Shown: in pieces, positions 46,042-54,291 of the stretch
Layout: each line of letters starts with the position of its first letter
Numbering within the stretch: the stretch's first letter is position 1
Assembly (NCBI GenBank): GCA_010084195.1
Contig: RGPS01000012.1
Coordinates: forward strand, 1-58,747
Direction of reading: 5' to 3'
Origin: Terriglobia bacterium
GTDB taxonomy: Bacteria; Acidobacteriota; Terriglobia; Bryobacterales; Bryobacteraceae
Length of the DNA: 58,747 nucleotides
Made by a program: the position numbers and the translations under genes
The notes under the pieces: generated by a model
What the model was told of the DNA's origin: nothing
The model's database searches: none
Seen by the model: the letters and a program-made list of their open reading frames with translations, nothing else

Positions 46042-47407
46042 CAGGCAACGCGGCAATGTCCTGGCCGCGCTCGCCACCCTGCTTGTTGTGGCGTACTATC
46101 TCTTCTTCACCGCGAAGAGCGTCGGTATCTACTTCGACCGCGACGACATGATGAATCTTTATGGGGCCTGGACCCGCCCTGTCAGCGAACTGCTGCTGAA
46201 CAACCTGCTCTACTGGACCGATTCCGCCCGACCGCTTGGTGCCCTCTGGTACCGCACGCTCTTTTCGCTGTTCGGCTTCAATCCCCTGCCCTTCCGTATC
46301 GCCCTGCTCTCGCTCGGTCTGGTAAACCTCGCGCTCTTCGCCTGGTTTGTGAAACTCCTGACCGGCTCCTCGCGCGTGGTCGCCTTTGCCGCCATTCTCT
46401 TCGCGTTTCACACGCGCCTCATGGAAGTCTGGTTCCGGACCGCCGTCATCTACGATGCGCTCTGCTTCACGTTCTTCTATCTGGCCGCGTGCTTGTATAT
46501 AGCGGCAAGGCTGCGGGATCAACAACCCGGCGTCTGGCGCAGTGTGGCAATCATAGTAGCCTTCGTCGCGGCTCTCGATGCCAAAGAGATGGCGGTCGCA
46601 CTACCCCTCGCCCTCCTCTTCTACGAACTTCTGCTGCAACCGTTTCGCTGGGTCAACCTGGTGCGACCTGCAATCCTCGGCCTGCTCACATTGCCGTATG
46701 TGGCCGCAAAAACGCTGGGAGCACACGCTCTCACCATCAACCCCTGGTACCAACAGGAATACTCGTTTGCACGCTTCGTGGAACGCTGGAGCGAATACCT
46801 GGGCCACCTGTTCATTCAGCCCCTGCCTGTCTCCGGAATGGCTGTGGCCTTGCTGTTAATGGTGCCGTTACTCCTGGCCGCCGTTCTTCGTTCCCGCACC
46901 TTACTCTTCGCCTGGAGTCTGCTGTTTATCTCGACGCTTCCCGTGGCTTTCCTCCCCTCGCGCGGAGGCTTTGTCCTGTTCGTCTCCTGGGCCGGCTGGG
47001 TACTCTACACCGCGGCACTGGCCGACCTGGCCCTCACCACCTTTACACGCAATCCACGACACCGGCGCCTGGCTGCAGTGGCGGTCTTCATCCTGCTGGG
47101 CTGGAGATTCGGTAAGATCAACCTGCATGACCAACGCCTGGGCAATCGCGAATGGCTCTATGGCGACGCCCGCGATGTCGAGACTTTTTCAAAACAGAAT
47201 TTCCCCCACTCCGGAAGCCTTCTGTTCCTCGAAGATGGCTTCGGGACAGACGAGTGGACACCCCTGTTCATCCTGCGACTCCAAAGCAAGAATGCCACCC
47301 TGGTCGTGGACCGGGTCAAAATGATGAACCCGAAGCCCACAACTCAGCATGGCTATCCCTTGGTCTTCACGTATGAAGACGGCACTTATCGCCGCGTCAA
47401 ACCCTGA
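46031..47407 (+). CDS. Polytopic membrane protein, possible GT-C-type glycosyltransferase
   Basis: This is an integral membrane protein of about 458 residues with roughly nine or more hydrophobic helices and a soluble C-terminal part of ~90 residues. The first loop after helix 1 holds YFDRDDMMNLY, an acidic motif in the place where GT-C transferases (PMT/ArnT type) carry their catalytic Asp. The helices LVNLALFAWFVKLL and AILFAFHTRLMEVWF follow. I infer a lipid-linked sugar transferase, without proof. GTG at 46031 is the preferred start; GTG at 46004 would overlap the permease more. It converges with the cytochrome cluster. Confidence 0.7.
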   Translation: MLPDRQRGNVLAALATLLVVAYYLFFTAKSVGIYFDRDDMMNLYGAWTRPVSELLLNNLLYWTDSARPLGALWYRTLFSLFGFNPLPFRIALLSLGLVNLALFAWFVKLLTGSSRVVAFAAILFAFHTRLMEVWFRTAVIYDALCFTFFYLAACLYIAARLRDQQPGVWRSVAIIVAFVAALDAKEMAVALPLALLFYELLLQPFRWVNLVRPAILGLLTLPYVAAKTLGAHALTINPWYQQEYSFARFVERWSEYLGHLFIQPLPVSGMAVALLLMVPLLLAAVLRSRTLLFAWSLLFISTLPVAFLPSRGGFVLFVSWAGWVLYTAALADLALTTFTRNPRHRRLAAVAVFILLGWRFGKINLHDQRLGNREWLYGDARDVETFSKQNFPHSGSLLFLEDGFGTDEWTPLFILRLQSKNATLVVDRVKMMNPKPTTQHGYPLVFTYEDGTYRRVKP

Positions 47408-47427
47408 AGTTCTTTCTTGCCCTGAAG

Positions 47428-47742
47428 CTATTTCTTGAACGTGCGGACGTAGGCGATCACGTCTTCCGGGGAACCGGCCAGGGTCGTGACGGCCTTCATT
47501 TTGCCTTTGCCTTCCTTCACCGCTTTCACCAGATCGGCATCGCTCTTGCCCAAAACCGCAGCGGAGGTAAGGTCGGGAACGCTCATGGCCTTCGCCATTG
47601 CAAGGCTGGGTATTCCAGCTGCGCCGTGGCAACCCTTACAGGATTTGTCGTAGCCCGCCTGTCCGGCCTTTGCATCCGCCCCGAATAGCGAAACACAACT
47701 GAGTGCTGTCAGCGTGGCCAGCGTCCAGATAGTTCTCTTCAT
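47428..47742 (-). CDS. Small mono-heme cytochrome c
   Basis: This is an exported c-type cytochrome of about 104 residues, last gene of the cytochrome cluster. AAGGAG before ATG 47742 fixes the start; an upstream ATG at 47760 lacks it. The signal peptide MKRTIWTLATLTALSCVSLFG precedes CKGCHGAAGIPS, the heme site. The likely axial Met is in KGKMKAVTTLAG. The C-terminal helix PEDVIAYVRTFKK is typical. It probably shuttles electrons in the periplasm to or from the conduit encoded upstream. Its own ribosome site and 26-base gap from the previous gene suggest higher expression. Confidence 0.92.
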   Translation of the reverse strand: MKRTIWTLATLTALSCVSLFGADAKAGQAGYDKSCKGCHGAAGIPSLAMAKAMSVPDLTSAAVLGKSDADLVKAVKEGKGKMKAVTTLAGSPEDVIAYVRTFKK

Positions 47743-47768
47743 TGTGTGAGACTCCTTCACTTCATCAG

Positions 47769-48875
47769 CTACTTACCTGGCGCACTATTCATGAACGCGA
47801 TCAGGTCATCCATTTCCCCCACCTTAAATACCGGCCAGGGAATATGTTCTTTTTCCATCTGACTCAGCATGGTGGGGCCATGCCGCCAGAGTCCGGAAAC
47901 CATGGTGATGCCGTTCCAGGTACCGGCTTTCGCAGAAAGCACAGGGCCGGCGCCACCACCTGCATGACAACCGACGCACCGCTTCGCTGCAAACACCTTC
48001 TTACCCCGGGCCGCGACACCGCTACCCTGGAAAAACTGAGCTGCCCAGTAATACCCCACCAGTTCGCGCATTTCTCCAGGCGCAATCGCCGGATGCTGCA
48101 TGCCTTTCATGGAGAGATGGTTCCACATAGAGGCGGCGACTGCGGTCAGTGTCATGGGCCCTGTGTTCTTCGACAGCAAGACTTTCGGATCTTTGTGGCA
48201 ACTGACACAGCCCTTCTGTGCCGCCAGTTGCGCAGCCCCCTCCGAGGCGGTAATCCGGAAAGAAGCAGGCGCATTCTTTGCCGGAGTTGAATTCCGCAGA
48301 TAGACGAGGATATCGGTCAGTTCCTGAGCCGTCATGGCAGGAAACTGCTTGTTGCGCCGCTGAAGCTCGCTCTGCATTTCGGGAGAGTGAACCCACATCG
48401 AGCTAACTACACTCACAGGATCACCGAGAGTAGTCCACTTTGACACCGGCTGAGCCTTTTCATTAACCGGAGAGGACAACCCGTGGCAGGAGGCACACGT
48501 CTTATCCGCAAACTGGTACTTACCCCGGGCCGCATCACCCGGCACATCAAAGTAGCGTGCTGAGTAAAACGACGCGAACAGGTCTGCGGCATTCTGTGGG
48601 TCCAGATCCCCCACCTTCAACCCGCGATCCCGAATCGCTTTCCACATCTGCGGCGCATGATTCCACATCGTACTCGCCAGATCTGCCGGGGAATAAGCGC
48701 GGTCCAGCACGCGCCCCAGATCATTCGCGACGATGCCGCCCGTGCCCTTCAGCTTGTGGCACTGCACACAGCCCTGGGACTGGAATAGCTTGTCACCGCG
48801 CTCTGAGTCCATCGGAAGAGTGGCCCCACTGGCTGTCAGGGCCAGCATCCCAAACAGGACGGTTATCCGTTTCAT
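47769..48875 (-). CDS. Tetraheme cytochrome made of four tandem mono-heme domains
   Basis: This is an exported protein of 368 residues with signal peptide MKRITVLFGMLALTASGA. Four heme sites are at residues 36-40 (CVQCH), 127-131 (CASCH), 223-227 (CVSCH) and 300-304 (CVGCH), about 75-95 residues apart. Each is followed ~27-32 residues later by a related motif: STMWNHAPQM, SSMWVHSPEM, ASMWNHLSM and SGLWRHGPTM. The Met is a good candidate for distal heme ligand. This is four copies of one cytochrome c fold in a chain, a molecular wire, rather than a compact multiheme. Its ATG overlaps the barrel gene's stop (ATGA), tying it to the conduit. Confidence 0.88.
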   Translation of the reverse strand: MKRITVLFGMLALTASGATLPMDSERGDKLFQSQGCVQCHKLKGTGGIVANDLGRVLDRAYSPADLASTMWNHAPQMWKAIRDRGLKVGDLDPQNAADLFASFYSARYFDVPGDAARGKYQFADKTCASCHGLSSPVNEKAQPVSKWTTLGDPVSVVSSMWVHSPEMQSELQRRNKQFPAMTAQELTDILVYLRNSTPAKNAPASFRITASEGAAQLAAQKGCVSCHKDPKVLLSKNTGPMTLTAVAASMWNHLSMKGMQHPAIAPGEMRELVGYYWAAQFFQGSGVAARGKKVFAAKRCVGCHAGGGAGPVLSAKAGTWNGITMVSGLWRHGPTMLSQMEKEHIPWPVFKVGEMDDLIAFMNSAPGK

Positions 48876-50860
48876 CGCGAAAACCTCACGCCGGTCATCA
48901 GTATGTGAGTCCGGAAAGCTTCATATAGATAGAATGTCTGGTCCAGCCCGTAATAGCGCCATTCGCCAAACAGTGCCACACGCTTCGTGACCGGAACGTT
49001 CAGCCTCGCAGTCGGCTGATAGTAAGTCGTCGGCCTGCTGCCTGCCGTCATTACCGCTGCGCCACCCGCCAGAACCTTCATCGGCACACCCTTCACCAGA
49101 CTGGGCAGATTCGCCGTCACCATCCCGGAAATAGTGTGACAATACTCGCGATATCTCGATAGCGCGGGAGCGAGAATCTGCGGCTGCAGGTAACTGATAG
49201 CCGAGTTATAGGAGCAATGCTCGTAAGATGCCTGTACATCCAGCCGTTCGCTCTTCGGCATCCAGTTTATAGAAGCAGCTTCCTGATGAACATCAAACCG
49301 ATAAGCAGCTCCCGAGTAAGGGTTCTCGTTATGAAGTTTGCGATAGTCCATCGAGAGGCGCAACGACGAAGTCAGTTTCACGTTGCCCGTTGCACGTAAT
49401 TTCTGGTAGTCATACAGGCTCGTCCGAAACCACGCCCCGGAGCCCTTGCCAACTTCAGCGTCCGCAGCTAAGCTCCACCGCGATCCGGGTCGCCAGGTAA
49501 TTCCAGCCAGGCCAACCTGGCGGTCCAGCACGGAGTAGGGCGCACCCGGCAGCCCGGCAGCCGGAATAATGGAGCCCTGTGCCGTACCCCAAACATATCG
49601 GTGCCCGGCCCGGAAAGTAATGTGTCGCGGACCCTCAACGAAGATGTTGGTTTCCACCCGACTCTCATTCGTATCCAGCAGAGATGTCGTGGAGCCCACA
49701 ACTAAGTTACCCGCAAGCGCCAGGCGATCCCGGGTCAAAGCCGAGGCATTGCTGTTCAGGCGGTCCGTCCATAAGGATTGCGTCGCTCGAAAGCGCCCCC
49801 CGGGGTGCAGGTCCCAGCCGAAGCTGGCAGACTTGTGCGGCAGATAGGAGGTGGCCGAAAGAATGCTCTGCCCCGTCGAATAGAAGAGAGCCTGGCTGAG
49901 AGCCACAAAGCTGCCGGTGGCTAACTGCTGGAAGTTCACTTCATTGCGGGGATTGGCATACATATAATGCCCGAACAAGTCCAGCCAGGAGACGGGCGAG
50001 GCCGTCGCAGTCAGGCGCGAGAAAGGTCCGTTGCCCCTCACCCCGGTAGCGCGGAGTAAGCTCGAAAGATTTATAGGCTGCCCCAGCACAGGATTCAGGT
50101 TGTTACCCGGGTTGATGCCGGTTCCGCGCGCGACATAAGAATTCATGTCGTTGCGGAAAATGCTGGCTCCCTGCTCCGCCGTCAGGTGAAATCGCCTGAG
50201 TGTCATGTGGACGCCGGCGCGCACCAGATCCGTGGCATCACGGCTTAGTTCCGGAATCGCAAATTCATTGCCGTCTGTCCGAAATGTCGACACTCCGCGC
50301 CCGGAACTGGAGTTCCGGTCATACATAACGTAAGGCGAGAACATGCGGCCATTGAAAAGCTCCAGAGCCCACGATCCCATCCGGCGTTTTGTATCGAAAG
50401 ATTGCTGATTCAGCACGAGGCCTCTCGACAGAGTCGGGTCCGCAAACGAGGGCAGGTTGTTGAAGTCAGTCAGGTTCCTGTAGTCACCCAGAAACTTGTA
50501 GATCCCGCGCTTCTCCGCAAAAATGTGGAAGGTCGACCACGGATCACCACCCCAGTCGTAGGCCCGAATCCGAAGCCGCTCAAACAAGCGCTTCTTAGGA
50601 TCCAGAATCGTGAAGTCAGTCCCGGTAAGCTTCAACCCCTCGCCAAGATTCACGATGGATCGATAGGTCGCTTCGCTGCCCGCGATGCCGGACCGCGACC
50701 GATACCCCAGTTCCATATAGCCACTGATCCAGCTTTCCGACGACGGCACCGGAGATGCCACTTCTGCTGCCGGCGCGCTCGCTGCGGCTTCAACCGGAGC
50801 CGGAGTCGCCTGCCCGAATACCGTCAGGGGAAGTAAGAATACCGCGCATAAGGTCTTCAT
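48872..50860 (-). CDS. Outer-membrane beta-barrel protein of the porin-cytochrome cluster
   Basis: This is a 662-residue exported protein with signal peptide MKTLCAVFLLPLTVFGQ and a Pro/Ala linker. The rest is a long series of amphipathic strands ending in aromatic or Arg residues (ISGYMELGYRSRSG, FSPYVMYDRNSSSG, LFGEWRYYGLDQTFYLYEAF, ILMTGVRFSR), as expected for a ~20-or-more-stranded barrel. Size and position between decaheme and tetraheme cytochrome genes fit the MtrB/PioB role of a sheath for a cytochrome. The N-terminal CXXC seen in some MtrB proteins is absent. Both ends overlap neighbours by four bases (ATGA). Confidence 0.8.
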   Translation of the reverse strand: MKTLCAVFLLPLTVFGQATPAPVEAAASAPAAEVASPVPSSESWISGYMELGYRSRSGIAGSEATYRSIVNLGEGLKLTGTDFTILDPKKRLFERLRIRAYDWGGDPWSTFHIFAEKRGIYKFLGDYRNLTDFNNLPSFADPTLSRGLVLNQQSFDTKRRMGSWALELFNGRMFSPYVMYDRNSSSGRGVSTFRTDGNEFAIPELSRDATDLVRAGVHMTLRRFHLTAEQGASIFRNDMNSYVARGTGINPGNNLNPVLGQPINLSSLLRATGVRGNGPFSRLTATASPVSWLDLFGHYMYANPRNEVNFQQLATGSFVALSQALFYSTGQSILSATSYLPHKSASFGWDLHPGGRFRATQSLWTDRLNSNASALTRDRLALAGNLVVGSTTSLLDTNESRVETNIFVEGPRHITFRAGHRYVWGTAQGSIIPAAGLPGAPYSVLDRQVGLAGITWRPGSRWSLAADAEVGKGSGAWFRTSLYDYQKLRATGNVKLTSSLRLSMDYRKLHNENPYSGAAYRFDVHQEAASINWMPKSERLDVQASYEHCSYNSAISYLQPQILAPALSRYREYCHTISGMVTANLPSLVKGVPMKVLAGGAAVMTAGSRPTTYYQPTARLNVPVTKRVALFGEWRYYGLDQTFYLYEAFRTHILMTGVRFSR

Positions 50861-51864
50861 CGCAGCAGGTTCCTGTCCGAATAACTACCGTGGATCTTCT
50901 GGTGACACACGGTGCAGTTGGCGTAGCGGGGCGAACGCAGATCATGGAACGCCGGCGGTACCACGCCCGCCTGCGACTGCCCGGCACCCGGAATATTCGC
51001 ATGACACTCCAGACAGGTAAGCCGCACTTCATGCCTGTTCAGCATTCTTGGATTGGCCGACCCGTGCGACTCATGACAAGCCCCACAGCCTTCCTGCCGC
51101 ATCGGCGCATGTTCGTAAGTAAAGGGTCCGCGCTTGTCCGTGTGGCACTTGATGCAGCCCACGTCATTCGCCGCAAACGTCTGCAGCGTAGCCGGACGCG
51201 CCGAACCATGAGGATTGTGGCAATCCACGCACGTCATCGAATTCTCGGGGACTTTATGGTGCGACGGTTTCGCAAACTGAGCCTTCGCCGAAAGGTGGCA
51301 CGAGGAACACTGCGCATTCACATCAGCAGGTGCGCGCAGGACCAGGCCAGCCGGACCTTTGGCGTGCATGGAGTGGCACGTAGTGCAGGCGACCGCACTT
51401 TTCGCGTGCCCCCCCATAATGCGCTCCGAGTGCTTCGCGGTATTGAGGTGGCAGCCAAGACAGATCTTGTCCGTCTCCACCGGCTTCAGCTTCGCAGGGT
51501 TACGAATCTCCTTTGCATCTGCGCTGCCGGCATGTGCCGCCCCCGGCCCGTGGCACGATTCACATCCATGCTCGGTCCAGCCGCCGCGCTTGTCGGTCTC
51601 CACAAAAGTGTGGGCAGATTTCCGATAGTTGTTATAGATGTCCTCATGGCACGTCTGGCATGTCTGAGAACCGGCATACTCTTCGCCAAACTGCTTCGGC
51701 GCCATACCCTCGCTTCGCTTTTTCGACGCCGTCTTCGAGGGTGCCCCTTTCGCAGAGGAGCCCTCCTGGGCGGCGCCGTACGAGAGGTACGGCGCCGTTG
51801 TCAGTAGCACGAACGCGGCCAGAGCAAGTCCCGCGCAGCGTGCCATTTGTTTAGTACTGAGCAT
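50857..51864 (-). CDS. Decaheme c-type cytochrome (MtrA/DmsE-like)
   Basis: This is an exported cytochrome of about 335 residues with ten CXXCH sites: CQTCH, CESCH, CLGCH, CTTCH, CSSCH, CVDCH, CIKCH, CGACH, CLECH and CTVCH. Ten hemes in ~335 residues matches MtrA and DmsE, the cytochromes that sit inside an outer-membrane barrel. ATG 51864 lies within the end of the upstream gene; ATG 51846 (MARCAGLALAAFVLL) is an alternative that starts right at the signal peptide. A Lys/Ser-rich linker follows the signal. The stop overlaps the barrel gene's start. Confidence 0.92.
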   Translation of the reverse strand: MLSTKQMARCAGLALAAFVLLTTAPYLSYGAAQEGSSAKGAPSKTASKKRSEGMAPKQFGEEYAGSQTCQTCHEDIYNNYRKSAHTFVETDKRGGWTEHGCESCHGPGAAHAGSADAKEIRNPAKLKPVETDKICLGCHLNTAKHSERIMGGHAKSAVACTTCHSMHAKGPAGLVLRAPADVNAQCSSCHLSAKAQFAKPSHHKVPENSMTCVDCHNPHGSARPATLQTFAANDVGCIKCHTDKRGPFTYEHAPMRQEGCGACHESHGSANPRMLNRHEVRLTCLECHANIPGAGQSQAGVVPPAFHDLRSPRYANCTVCHQKIHGSYSDRNLLR

Positions 51865-54016
51865 GCACCTTCGCGACCCCGAATTCTGCCGTGGCTTTGT
51901 GGCAGACCGTGCAGCTTTCACCAAGCTTGGGGTCTGTCTGCGAGAGTGCATGGGCTGCCGATGGGATAGCCGCATGGCATCCGGTACAGGCCGAGGTAAT
52001 GGCCCCTATCGGGCTCACCGGACCTTGCGGATCAACCACCGCGTTCTTGCCAATTGGCAGGATGCCTTCGCTGCCGCCCACATGGCACATCGCGCAGTTG
52101 CGCTTGTCGCCAGGAGCCCCCGTCGGGCTCATCGCCGGGTAACGAACTTCACCGAAATCGTTGTGCGATCCGCCGAAGCCCACTACCGTGTAGTTCCGCC
52201 CCATCGCAGCCAACTCTTCACCTGTGTGGATGCGGTGCACCATCAGGTTGAAGTTGATGCTCTGGTTCGGCAACGCTTTGTCGGCTGCGACCACAGCCCC
52301 CGGACGCCGCGCACCGTCGGTGTTCGACGGGTTGTGGCACAGGACGCAGTATTCCGTCTGGTTGCGCAGGCCACCGTGCAATGTGGTGAACTTCACGTGG
52401 CATTCTTCGCATTTAGTAGTAGCGACGACCACCCGGCGCGGAACCAGAGGAGTTCCGTCTACCGAGAAGCTGACAACCTGATTCTTCGCGCCGTACTGTA
52501 CCGACTGCTGTTTCGTCGTCCCGGGAAGGAGTATTTCGGTCCGGCGCCCTTCGACACCAATCGAGAAGCTCCCCTTCGCATTTGCGGGAATCGCGTGGAC
52601 AAAAGCGTAGGTGCAAGTCCCGTCCGCCCCGCATTTGGCTATGTTTGCAGCGGCGAGGGCACTTTCACTCACGTACCCCGGAGTGGTAACGTCGCTGCCG
52701 AAGCTCGTGTAACCGTAATCGGCAGTGGGACCCGCCATCACGAACGAGAGCGAACCAAGAGCAGACAGCGCCAGCGGCTTGTTCGCCTTGTCAAGCAGGG
52801 TGAAAGTCACAGTCGGTTTCAGACCCGCGCTTCCGTTGTCAACCTTCTTGATCGCGATATTCAGACCGGTCAGCATCGCGGAATCCTGGGGCACCATGTG
52901 CGAACCCTTGATCGAGGCATCAAAATCGATTTCGCCCTCAGGAAGATGGCATGTCGCGCAGAGATTGTCGCTCACCTGCGGCCCGCCCACGTGATTCTTG
53001 CCGCTGGCGAAGTCTACGTCGTCATGGCACGAACCGCACGCCACACGGGTCGGCTTCGTCAGGTAGTTGGCAGCCTGAGTCGCACCGGATTTCTGGTCGT
53101 GGCAGGTTTCGCAGCGCCGGACATCGGCCGGGAACCCAACGGTAGACCAATCCGCATTGCCAATCGCATACTTGCCACCCGCCTTCACACTCGGAAGTTC
53201 CTTACCCATGTGGATCTTGTGAATGAAAACCTTCATATCCACCGTGACGCCGGTCGATGACGCCGTCGTCTGCGGCTGGTGACAAATAATGCAGATCTCA
53301 ACCCCGCGCCGACGCCCACCGTGGGACGAGAGCTGGTCGTGACAACCATTGCACGAAGCCGTGCGGATCACGTCCCGAACCTTCGTCACCTTCGAGCCAT
53401 TCGGCACGAAGCTAAAAACATCGCTGGAGAAATTGTTAGGGATCCCGAAGGCAGTCATGTTCCGCGAACTATAGACACCAATCGTGTGGGTCGCATTTGC
53501 ATCGAAACCAGTCGGTGCCTTAGCCCTGAAAACGTATTGATAACGTCCCGATTCGAGCTGGGTCAGCACGCCCCCGGTGTCCGCAGCAGCGCGACCGAAT
53601 GTGCCCGCAGCACCTGTCGCCGTCGTCGTGATGTACGAACTGTACTGATCCGAATTCGCCGGAATCACGCCGATGATGTAGCTCACCGTGAGAGGGCCGG
53701 GGGTGTAGACTCCCGGGATATCAAGAGGCAGACCCACCGGATCTTTTACTGTATAGACGACCGTAATGGTGCCATCCGCCGCGAGGGTGCCGGATTCGAT
53801 CTTCGTGACCAGCCCCGGCCTCAGAAAATTAATCATCACCTGACTCAGGTACGCCGCCTTATCGTGAAGACCGTAGGGCGAACTGCCCGACTTCGCTCCA
53901 GTCATAGGAACGGTAAGGGCAGCAGCCAAAATCACAGCCGGAACAATTCGCAGCTTGCCCGAACCCGTTGCCCCGTCTTTCGAAAACTGCGCTGTCAATA
54001 GCCTTGGAAGTGTCAT
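51851..54016 (-). CDS. Decaheme outer-surface cytochrome (OmcA/MtrC family)
   Basis: This is a 721-residue exported cytochrome, first gene of the cluster. Ten CXXCH sites fall in two groups of five: CNGCH, CIICH, CETCH, CGSCH, CATCH, then CEECH, CVLCH, CAMCH, CTGCH, CTVCH. A beta-rich domain precedes each group, exactly the four-domain MtrC plan. The second beta domain has a close Cys pair (KCGADGTC), similar in place to the MtrC disulfide. The N-terminus is a long signal peptide (LRIVPAVILAAALTVPMTGA) without a lipobox Cys, so it is not a lipoprotein as MtrC is. GGAG at 54029-54026 precedes ATG 54016, inside a small hairpin. Confidence 0.92.
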   Translation of the reverse strand: MTLPRLLTAQFSKDGATGSGKLRIVPAVILAAALTVPMTGAKSGSSPYGLHDKAAYLSQVMINFLRPGLVTKIESGTLAADGTITVVYTVKDPVGLPLDIPGVYTPGPLTVSYIIGVIPANSDQYSSYITTTATGAAGTFGRAAADTGGVLTQLESGRYQYVFRAKAPTGFDANATHTIGVYSSRNMTAFGIPNNFSSDVFSFVPNGSKVTKVRDVIRTASCNGCHDQLSSHGGRRRGVEICIICHQPQTTASSTGVTVDMKVFIHKIHMGKELPSVKAGGKYAIGNADWSTVGFPADVRRCETCHDQKSGATQAANYLTKPTRVACGSCHDDVDFASGKNHVGGPQVSDNLCATCHLPEGEIDFDASIKGSHMVPQDSAMLTGLNIAIKKVDNGSAGLKPTVTFTLLDKANKPLALSALGSLSFVMAGPTADYGYTSFGSDVTTPGYVSESALAAANIAKCGADGTCTYAFVHAIPANAKGSFSIGVEGRRTEILLPGTTKQQSVQYGAKNQVVSFSVDGTPLVPRRVVVATTKCEECHVKFTTLHGGLRNQTEYCVLCHNPSNTDGARRPGAVVAADKALPNQSINFNLMVHRIHTGEELAAMGRNYTVVGFGGSHNDFGEVRYPAMSPTGAPGDKRNCAMCHVGGSEGILPIGKNAVVDPQGPVSPIGAITSACTGCHAAIPSAAHALSQTDPKLGESCTVCHKATAEFGVAKVHAQY

Positions 54017-54019
54017 GTC

Positions 54020-54037
54020 GCGTTACTCCGGTAACGC
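54020..54037 (-). promoter_or_regulatory. Hairpin covering the ribosome binding site of the MtrC-like gene
   Basis: GCGTTAC-CGGA-GTAACGC is a perfect 7-bp inverted repeat with a 4-base loop on the minus strand. The GGAG ribosome site spans the loop and the first stem base, nine bases before the ATG. Folding would partly hide it, so this could tune translation of the whole coupled cluster. It could also be a DNA-binding site. The rest of the 275-base divergent region shows no clear promoter. Confidence 0.4.
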
Positions 54038-54291
54038 TGGCGTAGTAGCAGCCGGATGGCCAAACTACGTCGTCACAAGAGATGCCCGCTTTTGCCTCAC
54101 AATACAGACCTTCCACCCCGAAGGTTCGGCATCCTTGCCACGCCTCCCTCGCGTGCTCTGTCGGGAATGGCGCACCCGCCAGGCAGCGTTCTGCGCCACA
54201 TGGCGCAATCGCCCTCCAGCCCCCGGAGGCAGACCCGCCCCGGAATTGGCATCCAACGTGCACTTCCCATGGGCGAAAAAGGAGATTCCCC

